Shown here: piece after piece, positions 1 through 8,917 of the stretch
Numbering within the stretch: the stretch's first letter is position 1
How the letters are laid out: each line of letters begins with the position of its first letter
Virus record (IMG/VR): IMGVR_UViG_3300047496_000106
Coordinates: 1-62,614 of that record
DNA from: a virus
Reading direction: 5' to 3' (one strand)
Length of the DNA: 62,614 bases
The notes under the pieces: model-generated
The model's input: the letters and a program-made list of their open reading frames with translations, nothing else
Told to the model about the DNA's origin: nothing
The model's database searches: none
Program-made: the position numbers and the translations under genes

Positions 1-443
<443 letters not shown>

Positions 444-469
444 GAGATCATCCCAAGGAGGCGGAGAGA

Positions 470-886
470 ATGAGCTACGCGGTCGTGAGCGGAAATGTCG
501 TCGTGAATGTCATTGCATGGGATGGCGTGACGACTCTTGCAACGCAGCCAGGACAGACCATGATCCCCATGGCGAGCTTGCCCGTGGGCGCGGGCTTGGG
601 CTGGACGTTGGTGGGTAGCGCCTGGGAGCCGCCCCAGGTGGTTCCCGTCGTGCCGGACACCGTGGCGCTCTGGCAAGCCAAGGCGGCCCTAAGCGCGGCT
701 GGTCTCCTGACCCAGGCGGACGCGGCGATAGCGGCGGCCAACAACAGTGTCTTGACATTGTTTTGGGCGACCGCCGCCAACCTTGACCGGGCGTCACCGA
801 CGCTCGCCACGCTGGCGGGAGCGCTCAACCTGTCGAGCGCCCAGGTCGATCAGCTTTTCATCCAGGCGGCGGGCGTATCGTTGTGA
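470..886 (+). CDS. Tail-fibre-associated small protein
   Basis: This 138-residue protein has an ATG preceded by AAGGAGG at ideal spacing. The N-terminal half is beta-rich; the C-terminal half (about residues 65-138) is alpha-helical with the pattern LWQAKAALSAAGLL, then AAIAAAN and a closing helix pair ending in QVDQLFIQAAGV. The same helical layout is common in small proteins encoded just after phage tail-fibre genes, where they act in fibre assembly or as a fibre subunit; the specific role here is not proved. It follows the Gly-rich tail gene by 26 bases and overlaps the terminase start (GTGA at 883-886), so the two are probably translationally coupled. Confidence 0.55.
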   Translation: MSYAVVSGNVVVNVIAWDGVTTLATQPGQTMIPMASLPVGAGLGWTLVGSAWEPPQVVPVVPDTVALWQAKAALSAAGLLTQADAAIAAANNSVLTLFWATAANLDRASPTLATLAGALNLSSAQVDQLFIQAAGVSL

Positions 887-3333
887 GCACGATCACCTAC
901 AAGCCGCCTCCGATCTTGCGCGCATTCATCAAGCATTATCGCCCAGGCGAGCTGTTTTACGATTGGGTCGTCGGCCCGGTCGGCCCCCTTTCCGGCGACA
1001 GCGAGTTTCTGACTCCCGAAGGATGGAAGCGCATGGACGCTTACGCGCCCGGCGATCTCGTCGCGCAATGGGAGCCCGAGGGCGAGGCGTTAAGTTTCGT
1101 CGCGCCCTCGCGGTACATCGTCGGCGAGGCGGAAACCTTGATCCACTTCAAAAACAAGCATTCGTTGTCCATGGTTTTGTCCGACAATCATCGCTTGGTT
1201 TATTACGACGCTCGCGGAGAGCTTGCCGAAGCCCCCGCTGGGCATGTGGCGCGGCATCGGTCGAAAAGGCGCGTGCCGACCACGTTTGTTCCCTCGGGCA
1301 CGCGGGGCACGGGGATGCCGGAAGCCGTGCTGCGACTCGCCGTGGCGATCCACGCGGATGGTCACTTTCCCGCGACTAGCCCAGGGTCCACGGCGCGCGA
1401 TACGTCGTGCCATATCGTGCTGCGCAAGGCGCGCAAGAAGGAGCGCATTCGACAACTTTTGAGCGAGGCAGGCATCGAGTGGCGCGAGGCGGTCTACGAT
1501 CAACGTCCGACCGAGACGATTTTCCGATTTCAGTCTCCGTATGTGGGCAAAAGGTTCGAAGGGTCGTGGTGGAGAGCCACGGCGGTTGAGTTGGAAGTAA
1601 TCCTGGCCGAGGTCAAGCACTGGGACGGGCTGTTCGAGGGCGCGGATACGCGGTATACATCCACGGCGAAAGGGGACGCGGATTTTATCCAATATGCCGC
1701 CCATGCTTGTGGCGGACGCGCCACCATATCGACATACAACGATCCGCGCAATTCTGGTTGGGCGATGGTGTACACTGTACACATCTCGCCGGAGGGCTCG
1801 CGAAAATCGACGGTGCATATTCGCGAAAGCACACAAACAACACGCGTGCCGGCCGTGAACGGCAAGCAATATTGTTTTGGCACTCCGACCACTTATTTTT
1901 TGGCGCGGCATAATGGTTGCGTGTTCGTGACTGGGAACTCCGGCAAGACCACGTCGATCTTCATGAAGCTGGTCACGATGGCCAAGCTCCAGGAGCGCAG
2001 CTCGGACGGCATTCGGCGAACCCGAGCGGTCGTGGTGCGAAACACCGCGCCGCAGCTTCGGGACACGACCTTGGTCTCGTGGAACTATTGGTTCAAGGAT
2101 GGGCAGGCTGGCGACTGGCGGGCCACCGACAAGATATTCAACATGCGCTGGGACGACGTGGAGTGCGAGGTGCTGTTCCGGCCGCTCGACACGGCGCAGG
2201 ACATCGCGCGCGTGCTGTCGCTCGAAGTGACGTTCGCTGTCCTTGATGAGTTCGTCCAGATACCGAAGGAGATCATTGACGCGCTCTCCGCGCGGTGTGG
2301 ACGCTATCGGCCGCCGAGCGCCGCGCCTCCAACCAATTGGGGCATGTGGGGCGCGAGCAACCCGAGCACGGAAGATAATTGGTGGTTCGACTATCTGCAC
2401 GACGCGACCAGGGTCAGGCGGCATCGGACGTTCGAGAGCGAGGAAGTCCAGGAGTTCCACGACGCCACGGCGGGCCAGGACATCAACGCGACCTACTACC
2501 ATCAGCCAGGAGGCTTGGAGGCCGACGCCGAGAACCTGGACAACTTGCCGCCCTACGATGGGTCGAACAAGTATTATATCAACCAAGCCAAGGGCAAGTC
2601 CGACGCCTGGAAGAAGCAGTTCATCGACGCCGAGTGGGGCTTCAGCGTCTCGGGGAGGCCGGTCGCGCAGAGCTTCAGGCCCGAACAGCATGTCGCCAAG
2701 GGTTCCTTGATATATAATCCGCATCGGCGGCTCATCATTGGCCTTGACCCTGGGTTGGCTGGCACGGTCTTCACCTTCTGCCAGGAGGACGCGCATGGCC
2801 GGCTGCTCGTGCTCGGCGAGTTGCTGCTGGTCGGCGTCGGCATAGAGCGCGCGCTGCGCGACCACGTTAAGCCCTACATCAGGCATCGGTTCCCCGACGC
2901 CCAGGTGCTCGTGGTTCCCGACCCCGCCGCCAACAACCGGTCGCAGTCCGACGAGCGCTCGGTGGTGGATGTCATCAAGAAGGTCTATGATGTCGCGATC
3001 GAGAGCAACAACCGGCTCCCGATGCGGCTCAACGCCATTGACTATTTCTGCACGACCAGCACCGACCTTGGGCCTCGGCTCCAGATCGACGGCAAGGAGT
3101 GCCCGAGGCTCGTCCGCGCGCTGAAGGGCGGCTGGCGGTTCGACTTGTCCACGCCCAAGAGCACGGAACGCGGCGAGCCCGAGAAGAATGAATGGTCGCA
3201 TCATGGCGACAGCTTCGGCTACGCCTGTCGATACTTCCACAAGCAGACGGCGCGCGAGTTGCGAGGCATGGCGTCTTCTGGCAAGGTGTTCACGCCGCCC
3301 CGAACGTTCGGGGCTCCCTACCATTTTACTTGA
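883..3333 (+). CDS. terL: Terminase large subunit, intein-containing precursor
   Basis: This is the DNA-packaging motor ATPase and nuclease. The precursor is 816 residues. Removing residues 35-352 (intein) joins VVGPVG to SGKTTS, giving a perfect Walker A, GPVGSGKT, and a 498-residue terminase of normal length. Walker B is FAVLDEF in the ATPase domain. The C-terminal RNase H-like nuclease begins with IIGLDPGLAGT (an acidic residue on the first strand) and has a later acidic stretch around VPDPAANN. The start is GTG at 883 in a 4-base overlap with the preceding stop. Without splicing the P-loop would be destroyed, so packaging depends on intein excision. Two small paralogous genes and the portal follow. 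Confidence 0.93.
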   Translation: MSTITYKPPPILRAFIKHYRPGELFYDWVVGPVGPLSGDSEFLTPEGWKRMDAYAPGDLVAQWEPEGEALSFVAPSRYIVGEAETLIHFKNKHSLSMVLSDNHRLVYYDARGELAEAPAGHVARHRSKRRVPTTFVPSGTRGTGMPEAVLRLAVAIHADGHFPATSPGSTARDTSCHIVLRKARKKERIRQLLSEAGIEWREAVYDQRPTETIFRFQSPYVGKRFEGSWWRATAVELEVILAEVKHWDGLFEGADTRYTSTAKGDADFIQYAAHACGGRATISTYNDPRNSGWAMVYTVHISPEGSRKSTVHIRESTQTTRVPAVNGKQYCFGTPTTYFLARHNGCVFVTGNSGKTTSIFMKLVTMAKLQERSSDGIRRTRAVVVRNTAPQLRDTTLVSWNYWFKDGQAGDWRATDKIFNMRWDDVECEVLFRPLDTAQDIARVLSLEVTFAVLDEFVQIPKEIIDALSARCGRYRPPSAAPPTNWGMWGASNPSTEDNWWFDYLHDATRVRRHRTFESEEVQEFHDATAGQDINATYYHQPGGLEADAENLDNLPPYDGSNKYYINQAKGKSDAWKKQFIDAEWGFSVSGRPVAQSFRPEQHVAKGSLIYNPHRRLIIGLDPGLAGTVFTFCQEDAHGRLLVLGELLLVGVGIERALRDHVKPYIRHRFPDAQVLVVPDPAANNRSQSDERSVVDVIKKVYDVAIESNNRLPMRLNAIDYFCTTSTDLGPRLQIDGKECPRLVRALKGGWRFDLSTPKSTERGEPEKNEWSHHGDSFGYACRYFHKQTARELRGMASSGKVFTPPRTFGAPYHFT
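985..1938 (+). mobile_element. Intein with LAGLIDADG-type homing endonuclease in terminase P-loop (class-3-like)
   Basis: This is a 318-residue protein intron in the Walker A motif of the terminase. It starts at Pro (PLSGDSEFLTPEGW) rather than Cys, Ser or Thr and ends VFVTGN before Ser of the C-extein. The block B-like segment is SMVLSDNH (His at intein residue 69). The block F-like segment QYCFGT has Cys297, and Thr316 lies two residues before the terminal Asn318. A non-nucleophilic first residue with Cys in block F and Thr in block G is the known signature of class 3 inteins. The third class 3 mark, Trp in block B, is not seen (Leu at the expected site). The endonuclease motif LAVAIHADG is at intein residues 118-126, and a weaker second one (VKHWDGLF) follows about 90 residues later. 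Confidence 0.85.
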
Positions 3334-3355
3334 GGTCCGCCAAGGAGCGAGTGAC

Positions 3356-3709
3356 ATGACCACGCGCATCACCATCCAAGCATCCGACCAGCACGCCGTC
3401 CGCGTGCGGTTCAACAATCACCCCACGGGTGGCGTGACGATGCTCGATGAGAGCATCATCATCGCGGCCGGGGGCACGCACATGGTCACGGCGACGCAGA
3501 CATGCGATATCGCCATCCATGAGATCAACCCGACCGAGGCGCAGCCCGACAAGATCGCCGTGGCGGCCATGGCGAGCCACGCCGGCAAGAACCCCGTCAC
3601 GGGTGGCCCTGGGCATCACGAGCGCGTCGTCGGTCCTGGCGACGGCATCGTGGGCGAGAAGCCTCAGGACGAGGTCGAGCATGTTGACGACGAGGAGGAC
3701 GAGGAATGA
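3356..3709 (+). CDS. Small conserved protein, paralogue of the next gene
   Basis: This 117-residue protein of unknown function starts at ATG 3356, with AAGGAG 8 bases upstream. It has a predicted beta-rich N-terminal domain and an acidic C-terminal tail (DEVEHVDDEEDEE). Residues 1-65 align with the next gene: both begin MTT, share VRV near residue 15, a stretch of IV.AG, then CDI.IHEI.P or the close match CDLYVHEIQP. The pair lies between terminase and portal, so a packaging or virion role is possible but unproved. Its stop overlaps the start of the paralogue (ATGA at 3706-3709). Confidence 0.7.
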   Translation: MTTRITIQASDQHAVRVRFNNHPTGGVTMLDESIIIAAGGTHMVTATQTCDIAIHEINPTEAQPDKIAVAAMASHAGKNPVTGGPGHHERVVGPGDGIVGEKPQDEVEHVDDEEDEE

Positions 3710-4065
3710 CAACCGAGGTTCAAGTCAAGGCCAATCACGGCTGGCCCGTGCGTGTCACCTTGATCCAGTGGGGTCTGGACGAGGAGGTCAAGAGCGAGCA
3801 GGAGATCGTGGTCTCGGCTGGCGAGGTCCGGTCGTTCCATGTCCACTCCAACTGCGATCTCTATGTCCATGAGATACAGCCAGACGAAGGGCAGGTGGCC
3901 AAGGTCGATGTCGGTGACAAGATGGACGCCGAGGTGATCCGCGCCAAGGTCGACGACATCGTCGAGAAGGAATACGCGGATCAGAAGCCGCGTGTCGTCA
4001 CCGGCTACATCGCGCCCATTCACGTCAGCCAAGTCAAGGGCTCGGCCGACTTCGGCAAGGATTAA
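3706..4065 (+). CDS. Small conserved protein, tandem paralogue
   Basis: This 119-residue protein of unknown function is the second copy of a tandem duplication. The N-terminal 65 residues match the preceding gene in length and key positions (WPVRV, VVSAGEV, CDLYVHEIQP). The C-terminal half differs: it is Lys/Asp-rich and ends GSADFGKD instead of the acidic tail. The ATGA overlap with the previous gene and a 3-base gap before the portal indicate one translational unit. Confidence 0.7.
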   Translation: MTTEVQVKANHGWPVRVTLIQWGLDEEVKSEQEIVVSAGEVRSFHVHSNCDLYVHEIQPDEGQVAKVDVGDKMDAEVIRAKVDDIVEKEYADQKPRVVTGYIAPIHVSQVKGSADFGKD

Positions 4066-4068
4066 GGC

Positions 4069-6291
4069 ATGACCCCGACGGCGACCGCGCTCGCGACCAT
4101 TCTTCCTCCCGCGCAGACGGTGCCGTCGAACGACGACGCGCCCGTCCGCAAGATCGACCCGCAAGACCTGCTCCAGCTCGGCCAGAACATGGACAGGCTG
4201 TTCAGGCAGTACGTGTCCGATCGGCGGATCGCGGAGCTTCGCTGGACCCGCAACCAGCGCCAGTATCTCGGGGTCTACGATCCCGAGATCGACAAGCTGA
4301 TGTCCGTCGGGCGCTCGCGCGCCTACCCCAGGATCACGCGCGTTAAGTGCATCTCGGTCCTGGCGCGGATCATGAACTTGATGTTTCCCGGCAACGAGCG
4401 TAACTGGGAGCTGAAGGCGGCCCCGAACGCGGACATATCCAAGAAGGATGTCAAGGAGGCCATCGCCAAGGCCGTGGCCAAGGACCAGAAGGCCGGCGTG
4501 CAGCCCGCCATGGACCTTCAATACGTCATGGATGCCTGCCAGGAACTCGCGAACGGCCGGGCCGAGGAGCTATCCAAGCTGATCGACGATCAGCTCCAGG
4601 AACTCGGCGGCGACCAGACTTACGACTACGTGGCGCTCAACCGCGAGGTGTTGCGCTCGGGGATTATCTACGGCCTTGGACTGTTGCGCGGTCCCTACGC
4701 GCGCAAGGATGAGACCGTTGTTTGGAAGCTGGACGCCAAGGGCGAGCCAGTTCCGTCGACCACGACGGTCTACAAGCCCGTGTTTGAGTTCCTTGATGTT
4801 TGGGACTTCTACCCTGATATGTCGGCGAAGAAGTTCCGCCAGATGGACGGCTACTTCGTGCGTCAGGTGATGTCGCGAGCGCAGGTGCGAGACCTCGCGG
4901 ATCGCGCTGGGTTCTTCAAGAAGCAGGTGATCCAGTATCTCACGCGCAACCCCAACGGCAACTACCGGCCGCAACCGTTCGAGCTGGACCTGCGCTCGAT
5001 GGGCGTGCGCGTCAACGTTAATGAACTTCGCACGGAGACCAGCAAATACGAGGTGATCTCCTGGCATGGCAAGCTCTCGGGCGAGTGGCTGCGCTGGGCC
5101 GGCGTGGACGTGCCCGACGACAAGGTCGCCGACCATCTCGACGCGGAGTTGTGGATGATCGACGGCAACGTCATCATGTGTGATCTCAATCCATGGGTCG
5201 AGTTGGGCATCGATGTCGACACGTTGCATGCGTTCGTGTTTGACGAGGACGACACCTCGTTGATCGGCTCGGGCCTGCCGAACAACATTCGCGACAGCCA
5301 GATGGCGATCAGCGCGGCGACGCGCATGCTCATGGACAACGCGAGCGTGGTGTGCGGTCCGAACCTGGAGCTGAACACCGACCTCTTGCGCGCCGACCAG
5401 GACTTGAGTTCGACCACGGCCTACAAGATTTGGTATCGCGAGGGCACGGGGCCGGACGCGCAGTTCCCCGCCGTCAAGAACATTGATATCAACAGCCACA
5501 TGACGGAGCTACTGAAGATCATTGAATTGTTTATGAAGTTCGCGGACACCGAAACGTTCGTGGGGCCAGCCACGGGTGGCGACATGAGCCAGACCCCAAG
5601 CGAGCCGATGCGAACGGCGGCTGGCGCGTCCATGCTCCGAGGCGACGCCGCGCTGCCGTTCAAGGATATCGTGCGCTCGTTCGATGGGCTGACGCAGAGC
5701 ATCATCCAGGCGATGGTGCAGTTTAATCGCAAGTTCAATCCCAAGCTCATGCCCGAGGCGGATTACGACGTGATCGCGCGTGGCGCGACGAGCCTGATCG
5801 CCAAGGAGATCAGGGGCCAGCAAGTCGATCAGTTGGCCGCCACGCTCACGCCCGAGGAGAAGCAGGAAGTCGACATGCGCAAGCTGGTCAAGGCCCGCTT
5901 CGATGTCCGCGATCTCGGCGACCTGCTTCTTAGCCAAGCCGACAGCGATCGGGCGGCGCGACAGCGCGCGCAGGCTCAGCAGACGGCGCAACAGAGCCAA
6001 GATCAAATTCAGCAGGCGAACGTGCGCAAGCTATCGGCGGGAAGCTTCAAGGACATTTCCCAGGCGCAAAAGAACATGGCGGCGTCGGACGCCGCGTCGA
6101 TCAAGTCCGCGATCGAGATACTGGAGAAGGGTCTTCAGAACTCGCTGGCGATCATGGGAGGACAAGGTGGACAGGCAGGCCAAGCTGGCGCGGGAGGAGG
6201 CGATCAAGTTTCTTCACAGCCGCAGGGAAACAACGGAGGTCCAGGCGTTCCTGGCGGTCCTGGGGTCGTTCCAGGAGGAGGCGGTGTCTGA
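4069..6291 (+). CDS. Portal protein (head-tail connector)
   Basis: This 740-residue protein would form the dodecameric ring at the DNA entry vertex. Support is position (terminase, then portal, scaffold, capsid), size and pattern. The N-terminal third holds a helical region with RRIAELRWTRNQRQY and RAYPRITRVKCISVLARIM. The middle holds IRDSQMAISAATRMLMDNA, typical of portal proteins of this type. A Gln/Ala-rich helical region (AQAQQTAQQSQDQ) and a Gly/Pro-rich C terminus follow. The last 40 or so residues are of low complexity because the same DNA encodes the start of the next gene in another frame (from 6167). Confidence 0.8.
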   Translation: MTPTATALATILPPAQTVPSNDDAPVRKIDPQDLLQLGQNMDRLFRQYVSDRRIAELRWTRNQRQYLGVYDPEIDKLMSVGRSRAYPRITRVKCISVLARIMNLMFPGNERNWELKAAPNADISKKDVKEAIAKAVAKDQKAGVQPAMDLQYVMDACQELANGRAEELSKLIDDQLQELGGDQTYDYVALNREVLRSGIIYGLGLLRGPYARKDETVVWKLDAKGEPVPSTTTVYKPVFEFLDVWDFYPDMSAKKFRQMDGYFVRQVMSRAQVRDLADRAGFFKKQVIQYLTRNPNGNYRPQPFELDLRSMGVRVNVNELRTETSKYEVISWHGKLSGEWLRWAGVDVPDDKVADHLDAELWMIDGNVIMCDLNPWVELGIDVDTLHAFVFDEDDTSLIGSGLPNNIRDSQMAISAATRMLMDNASVVCGPNLELNTDLLRADQDLSSTTAYKIWYREGTGPDAQFPAVKNIDINSHMTELLKIIELFMKFADTETFVGPATGGDMSQTPSEPMRTAAGASMLRGDAALPFKDIVRSFDGLTQSIIQAMVQFNRKFNPKLMPEADYDVIARGATSLIAKEIRGQQVDQLAATLTPEEKQEVDMRKLVKARFDVRDLGDLLLSQADSDRAARQRAQAQQTAQQSQDQIQQANVRKLSAGSFKDISQAQKNMAASDAASIKSAIEILEKGLQNSLAIMGGQGGQAGQAGAGGGDQVSSQPQGNNGGPGVPGGPGVVPGGGGV

Positions 6292-6406
6292 TCTCATGGG
6301 CGAGTTGGACCCTGTTCGCATGTACCGGCTGCAAGGCACGGGCAGGGCGTATGCGAGCATCATTCACATGGTCAACCGCAAGCCGGTTGAAACTCAGAAG
6401 GAATAA
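6167..6406 (+). CDS. Small virion-region protein overlapping the portal C terminus
   Basis: This is a 79-residue protein in the frame offset from the portal, overlapping it by 125 bases. The start is GTG 6167 with GGGAGG five bases upstream. The sequence is helical and charged (VDRQAKLAREEAIKFLHSRR), then VQAFLAVLGSFQEEAVSDLM and a C-terminal segment ending KPVETQKE. It is followed 5 bases later by the scaffold-like gene. Position between portal and scaffold is common for small connector or assembly proteins in podoviruses, but I do not recognise the family. Balanced protein composition, against the poly-Gly portal frame, supports this as the constrained frame. Confidence 0.7.
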   Translation: MDRQAKLAREEAIKFLHSRRETTEVQAFLAVLGSFQEEAVSDLMGELDPVRMYRLQGTGRAYASIIHMVNRKPVETQKE

Positions 6407-6411
6407 GTATC

Positions 6412-7299
6412 ATGGCGTTGGAAGAAAACTCGGCCCAGGCAAACTCGGACGATGACTTCTCGAAGGCGTTCAACGATCTCGCGCTGAACGACGGGAAGCC
6501 GCCGCTCGATCCGGCTCCGCGCACGGATGAGCAGGTAGCCGCCCCAGAGGTCAAGACCGAGATTGTCGCGCCTTTGGAGCCCAAGGAAGGCGAGGAGAAG
6601 AAGCCGGCTGGGGGCGAGACCAAGACCTCGGAACCCGAGCCGGCTCCCACAACCCAGGAACCCAAGCTCGCGAGCGCCGACGACATCGCGCAGGCCTTCG
6701 CCAAGGTCATGCGCCAGGACGCGCCGCAGCCGGAGGTTCAACAGCATCAGGCGCAAGTCTATTCGTCGGAAGAAACAGCGTTCTTGCACGCCTTCGCGAC
6801 GGAGTGGCCCGATCCCGCGCGCGCCATGCAGATACAGTTGCGCGCGACCGTGGCGCAGTTGGTGCCTTATATTTTCGCCGAGGTCGCGAAAACAATTCAG
6901 CCGGTAATGGAAATCGCTCAAGCCATGGGCGAGCGCGCGCAACTGGATGATTTGCGATCGCATGTGAACGATTACGACGATATCAGGGATGGCGTCGTTT
7001 CTTGGGTTGACAAACAGCCCGCGTACTTGCAGCCCGCTTACAAGCATGTTATCGAGCAGGGAACCCTCGAACAAGTTACTGACTTGATCGAGCGATATCG
7101 GAAAGACACGGGAACGGTCGCCAAATCGGCCGAGCCCGCGCAGACGACGAAAGATGCAGAGCTGTCCCCGGCCGCCAAGCAAGCGGCGGCTCGGTTGGCC
7201 CCAGTCTCATCGAAGCGTTCGACGCCCACGGCTCCCACGGATGCCCTCGATTTCGACGGGGCGTTCCAAAAGGCGCTGGCGGCGATGGACAAATCCTGA
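6412..7299 (+). CDS. Putative capsid scaffolding protein
   Basis: This 295-residue protein lies directly before the major capsid gene, the usual place of podovirus scaffolds (as T7 gene 9). Its first 100 residues are acidic, Pro/Ala-rich and likely disordered (EKKPAGGETKTSEPEPAP). The middle is predicted helical. The C-terminal region is Ala/Lys-rich and ends in a short helix (FQKALAAMDKS), as expected of a capsid-binding tail. There are no catalytic motifs. The call rests on gene order, composition and length. Confidence 0.65.
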   Translation: MALEENSAQANSDDDFSKAFNDLALNDGKPPLDPAPRTDEQVAAPEVKTEIVAPLEPKEGEEKKPAGGETKTSEPEPAPTTQEPKLASADDIAQAFAKVMRQDAPQPEVQQHQAQVYSSEETAFLHAFATEWPDPARAMQIQLRATVAQLVPYIFAEVAKTIQPVMEIAQAMGERAQLDDLRSHVNDYDDIRDGVVSWVDKQPAYLQPAYKHVIEQGTLEQVTDLIERYRKDTGTVAKSAEPAQTTKDAELSPAAKQAAARLAPVSSKRSTPTAPTDALDFDGAFQKALAAMDKS

Positions 7300-7321
7300 G
7301 ATCAAACAAGGAGCCTAGGAC

Positions 7322-8389
7322 ATGGCTAACGTAACTGGTTATGGTGATATTTCGCCGGCCGTCGCCGCCTACAGCGTCGTCCGGATGCTCAAGCGCGCGA
7401 TGCCGTATCTTCATTTGGAGAAGTTTGGGCAGACCTACACCTTGCCGACGAACTCGACGCAGACCGCTAAGTTCCGTCGCTACTTCCTGACCGGCGCGGG
7501 CGGATCGGCGGGTCCCGACAATGGCGCTGGCGTGAACGGCGCGGGCACGGGCTTCTTTATCCCCCTGGCGACGACCCCCTTGGTGGAAGGCGTGACCCCG
7601 TCGGGTTCGCTGCTTACCAACCAAGATTACACCGTCACGCTCGCGCAGTACGGCGACTTCGTCACCATCACCGACGTGATCGAGGACACGCACACGGACC
7701 CGGTGCTCTCACAGGCGACGGACATCCTTGGCGAGCAGGCGGCTGTCACTGTCGAGACGTTGCGTTTCAACGTGCTCGTGGCGGGCACCAATGTCTGGTA
7801 CGCGAATGTCGTCTCGGGGCGTTCCAGCGTCGCGACGGCGGTTGCGCTCGCCGACCAGCGCCGCGTGACCACGGGCCTCAACCGTCAGAACGCGCGCAAG
7901 ATCAGTCAGGTCGTGGCGTCGAACCCCGACTTCAACACGAAGTCGGTTGAGGCGGCCTATTTCGCTGTATGCCACCCCGACCTGGAGAGCGACATCCGCA
8001 ACATGACGGGTTTCGTGCCGGTGGCGTCCTATGGCCCGCACACGAGTCCCTTCGAGGGCGAGATTGGCGCGGTCGAGCAGGTTCGGTATCTCACGTCCAC
8101 GATCATCGCGCCCTTCACCGGGACCGGCGTCGCGGTGGGGGCCACGGGCCTGCGCTCGGTTGGCGGCACCAATATCGACGTGTATCCGATCTTGATCTTT
8201 GGTCGCGACGCGTTCGGTATCGTGCCGCTCAAGGGCAAGTCCTCCATGACGCCCATGGTTGTGAACCCGAAGCCCGCGTCGGGCGACCCGCTGGCCCAGC
8301 GCGGCACGGTGGGCTGGAAGCTCTGGACCGGCACCGTGATCCTCCAGGATGCCTTCATGGCTCGCCTCGAAGTCGGCTGCACGGCGTAA
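7322..8389 (+). CDS. Major capsid protein, N4-gp56 family
   Basis: This 355-residue protein has a clear RBS (AAGGAGCC). It shows the layout of N4-gp56-type capsid proteins: an early strand with TAKFRRYFLTGAG, then PLVEGVTPSGS, DYTVTLAQYGDFVTITDVIED, LGEQAAVTVETLRFNVLVAG, HPDLESDIRN, and GEIGAVEQVRYLTSTII. A late strand, DAFGIVPLKG, follows. These proteins have the HK97 fold and build the head shell. It is followed by a hairpin and then a probable decoration gene. Confidence 0.9.
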   Translation: MANVTGYGDISPAVAAYSVVRMLKRAMPYLHLEKFGQTYTLPTNSTQTAKFRRYFLTGAGGSAGPDNGAGVNGAGTGFFIPLATTPLVEGVTPSGSLLTNQDYTVTLAQYGDFVTITDVIEDTHTDPVLSQATDILGEQAAVTVETLRFNVLVAGTNVWYANVVSGRSSVATAVALADQRRVTTGLNRQNARKISQVVASNPDFNTKSVEAAYFAVCHPDLESDIRNMTGFVPVASYGPHTSPFEGEIGAVEQVRYLTSTIIAPFTGTGVAVGATGLRSVGGTNIDVYPILIFGRDAFGIVPLKGKSSMTPMVVNPKPASGDPLAQRGTVGWKLWTGTVILQDAFMARLEVGCTA

Positions 8390-8395
8390 TCCTTT

Positions 8396-8423
8396 GTTAG
8401 CCCTATGTAGGCGCGGGGCTAAC
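8396..8423 (+). other. Hairpin between capsid gene and downstream gene
   Basis: GTTAGCCC (8396-8403) and GGGCTAAC (8416-8423) form a perfect 8-bp stem with a 12-base loop, followed by TTTCCC. It lies 6 bases after the capsid stop. It may be a weak terminator or an mRNA-stabilising or attenuating hairpin that raises capsid mRNA relative to downstream genes. The short T run makes full termination unlikely. Confidence 0.55.
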
Positions 8424-8450
8424 TTTCCCTAATTCGAGAGGATTTATAGA

Positions 8451-8855
8451 ATGGCTACTGACATCATTGATCCGGCTCTCAGTGTCGCGACGATCCCGTC
8501 CACCTATACTGGCCCCGCGACGATCGCGGCGGCTTGCTACAAGGCGGGCGGCGTGTGCGAGCGCATCAACGGCTTCTTCACCTCGGCGGGCAACGCGGTT
8601 CAGGTCAACGCCGGCTTTCGTCCAACCTCGGTGAAGATCATCAACACCACGGATGGTCTCATCTGGGAATGGCAGTACGGCATGGCGACGACGCAGTCGA
8701 TCAAGACCACGCTGGGCACCGGACAGGCGCTTGACACCGGCTCGGCGATCGTCGTGTCCGATCCCGATAGCGGGACGGCCTCGAACTACCGCGTCACGTT
8801 CAGCGCGACCGCCATGGGCACTAGCAAGGCCATTCGGTTCCAGATCGAAGGCTAA
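8451..8855 (+). CDS. Putative head decoration / minor virion protein
   Basis: This 134-residue protein has RBS GAGAGGA. It is rich in Thr, Ser, Ala and beta-forming residues with few charges (TSAGNAVQVNAGFRPTSVKI and IRFQIEG). I recognise no enzyme motif. A small beta-rich protein encoded right after the capsid gene and before a strong terminator is often a capsid decoration or stabilising protein made in high amounts. This is inferred from position and composition. Confidence 0.5.
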   Translation: MATDIIDPALSVATIPSTYTGPATIAAACYKAGGVCERINGFFTSAGNAVQVNAGFRPTSVKIINTTDGLIWEWQYGMATTQSIKTTLGTGQALDTGSAIVVSDPDSGTASNYRVTFSATAMGTSKAIRFQIEG

Positions 8856-8880
8856 AGCCTCCACTTCCTAAGTGGCCGAG

Positions 8881-8904
8881 GGCGAGCTTCGGCTCGCCTT
8901 TTTT
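8881..8904 (+). terminator. Rho-independent terminator after capsid operon
   Basis: Stem GGCGAGC (8881-8887), tetraloop TTCG and GCTCGCC (8892-8898) are followed by six T (8899-8904). This classical intrinsic terminator is 25 bases after the stop of the decoration-like gene and would separate highly expressed capsid genes from the tail genes. Confidence 0.9.
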
Positions 8905-8917
8905 GTTGGAGGCATTC

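Noticed and set aside
1090-3417. Long minus-strand open frame (775 codons) opposite the terminase
   Set aside because: It is antisense to an intact terminase with clear motifs. Long antisense frames are common in GC-rich DNA and this one is Arg/His-rich with no recognisable domain.
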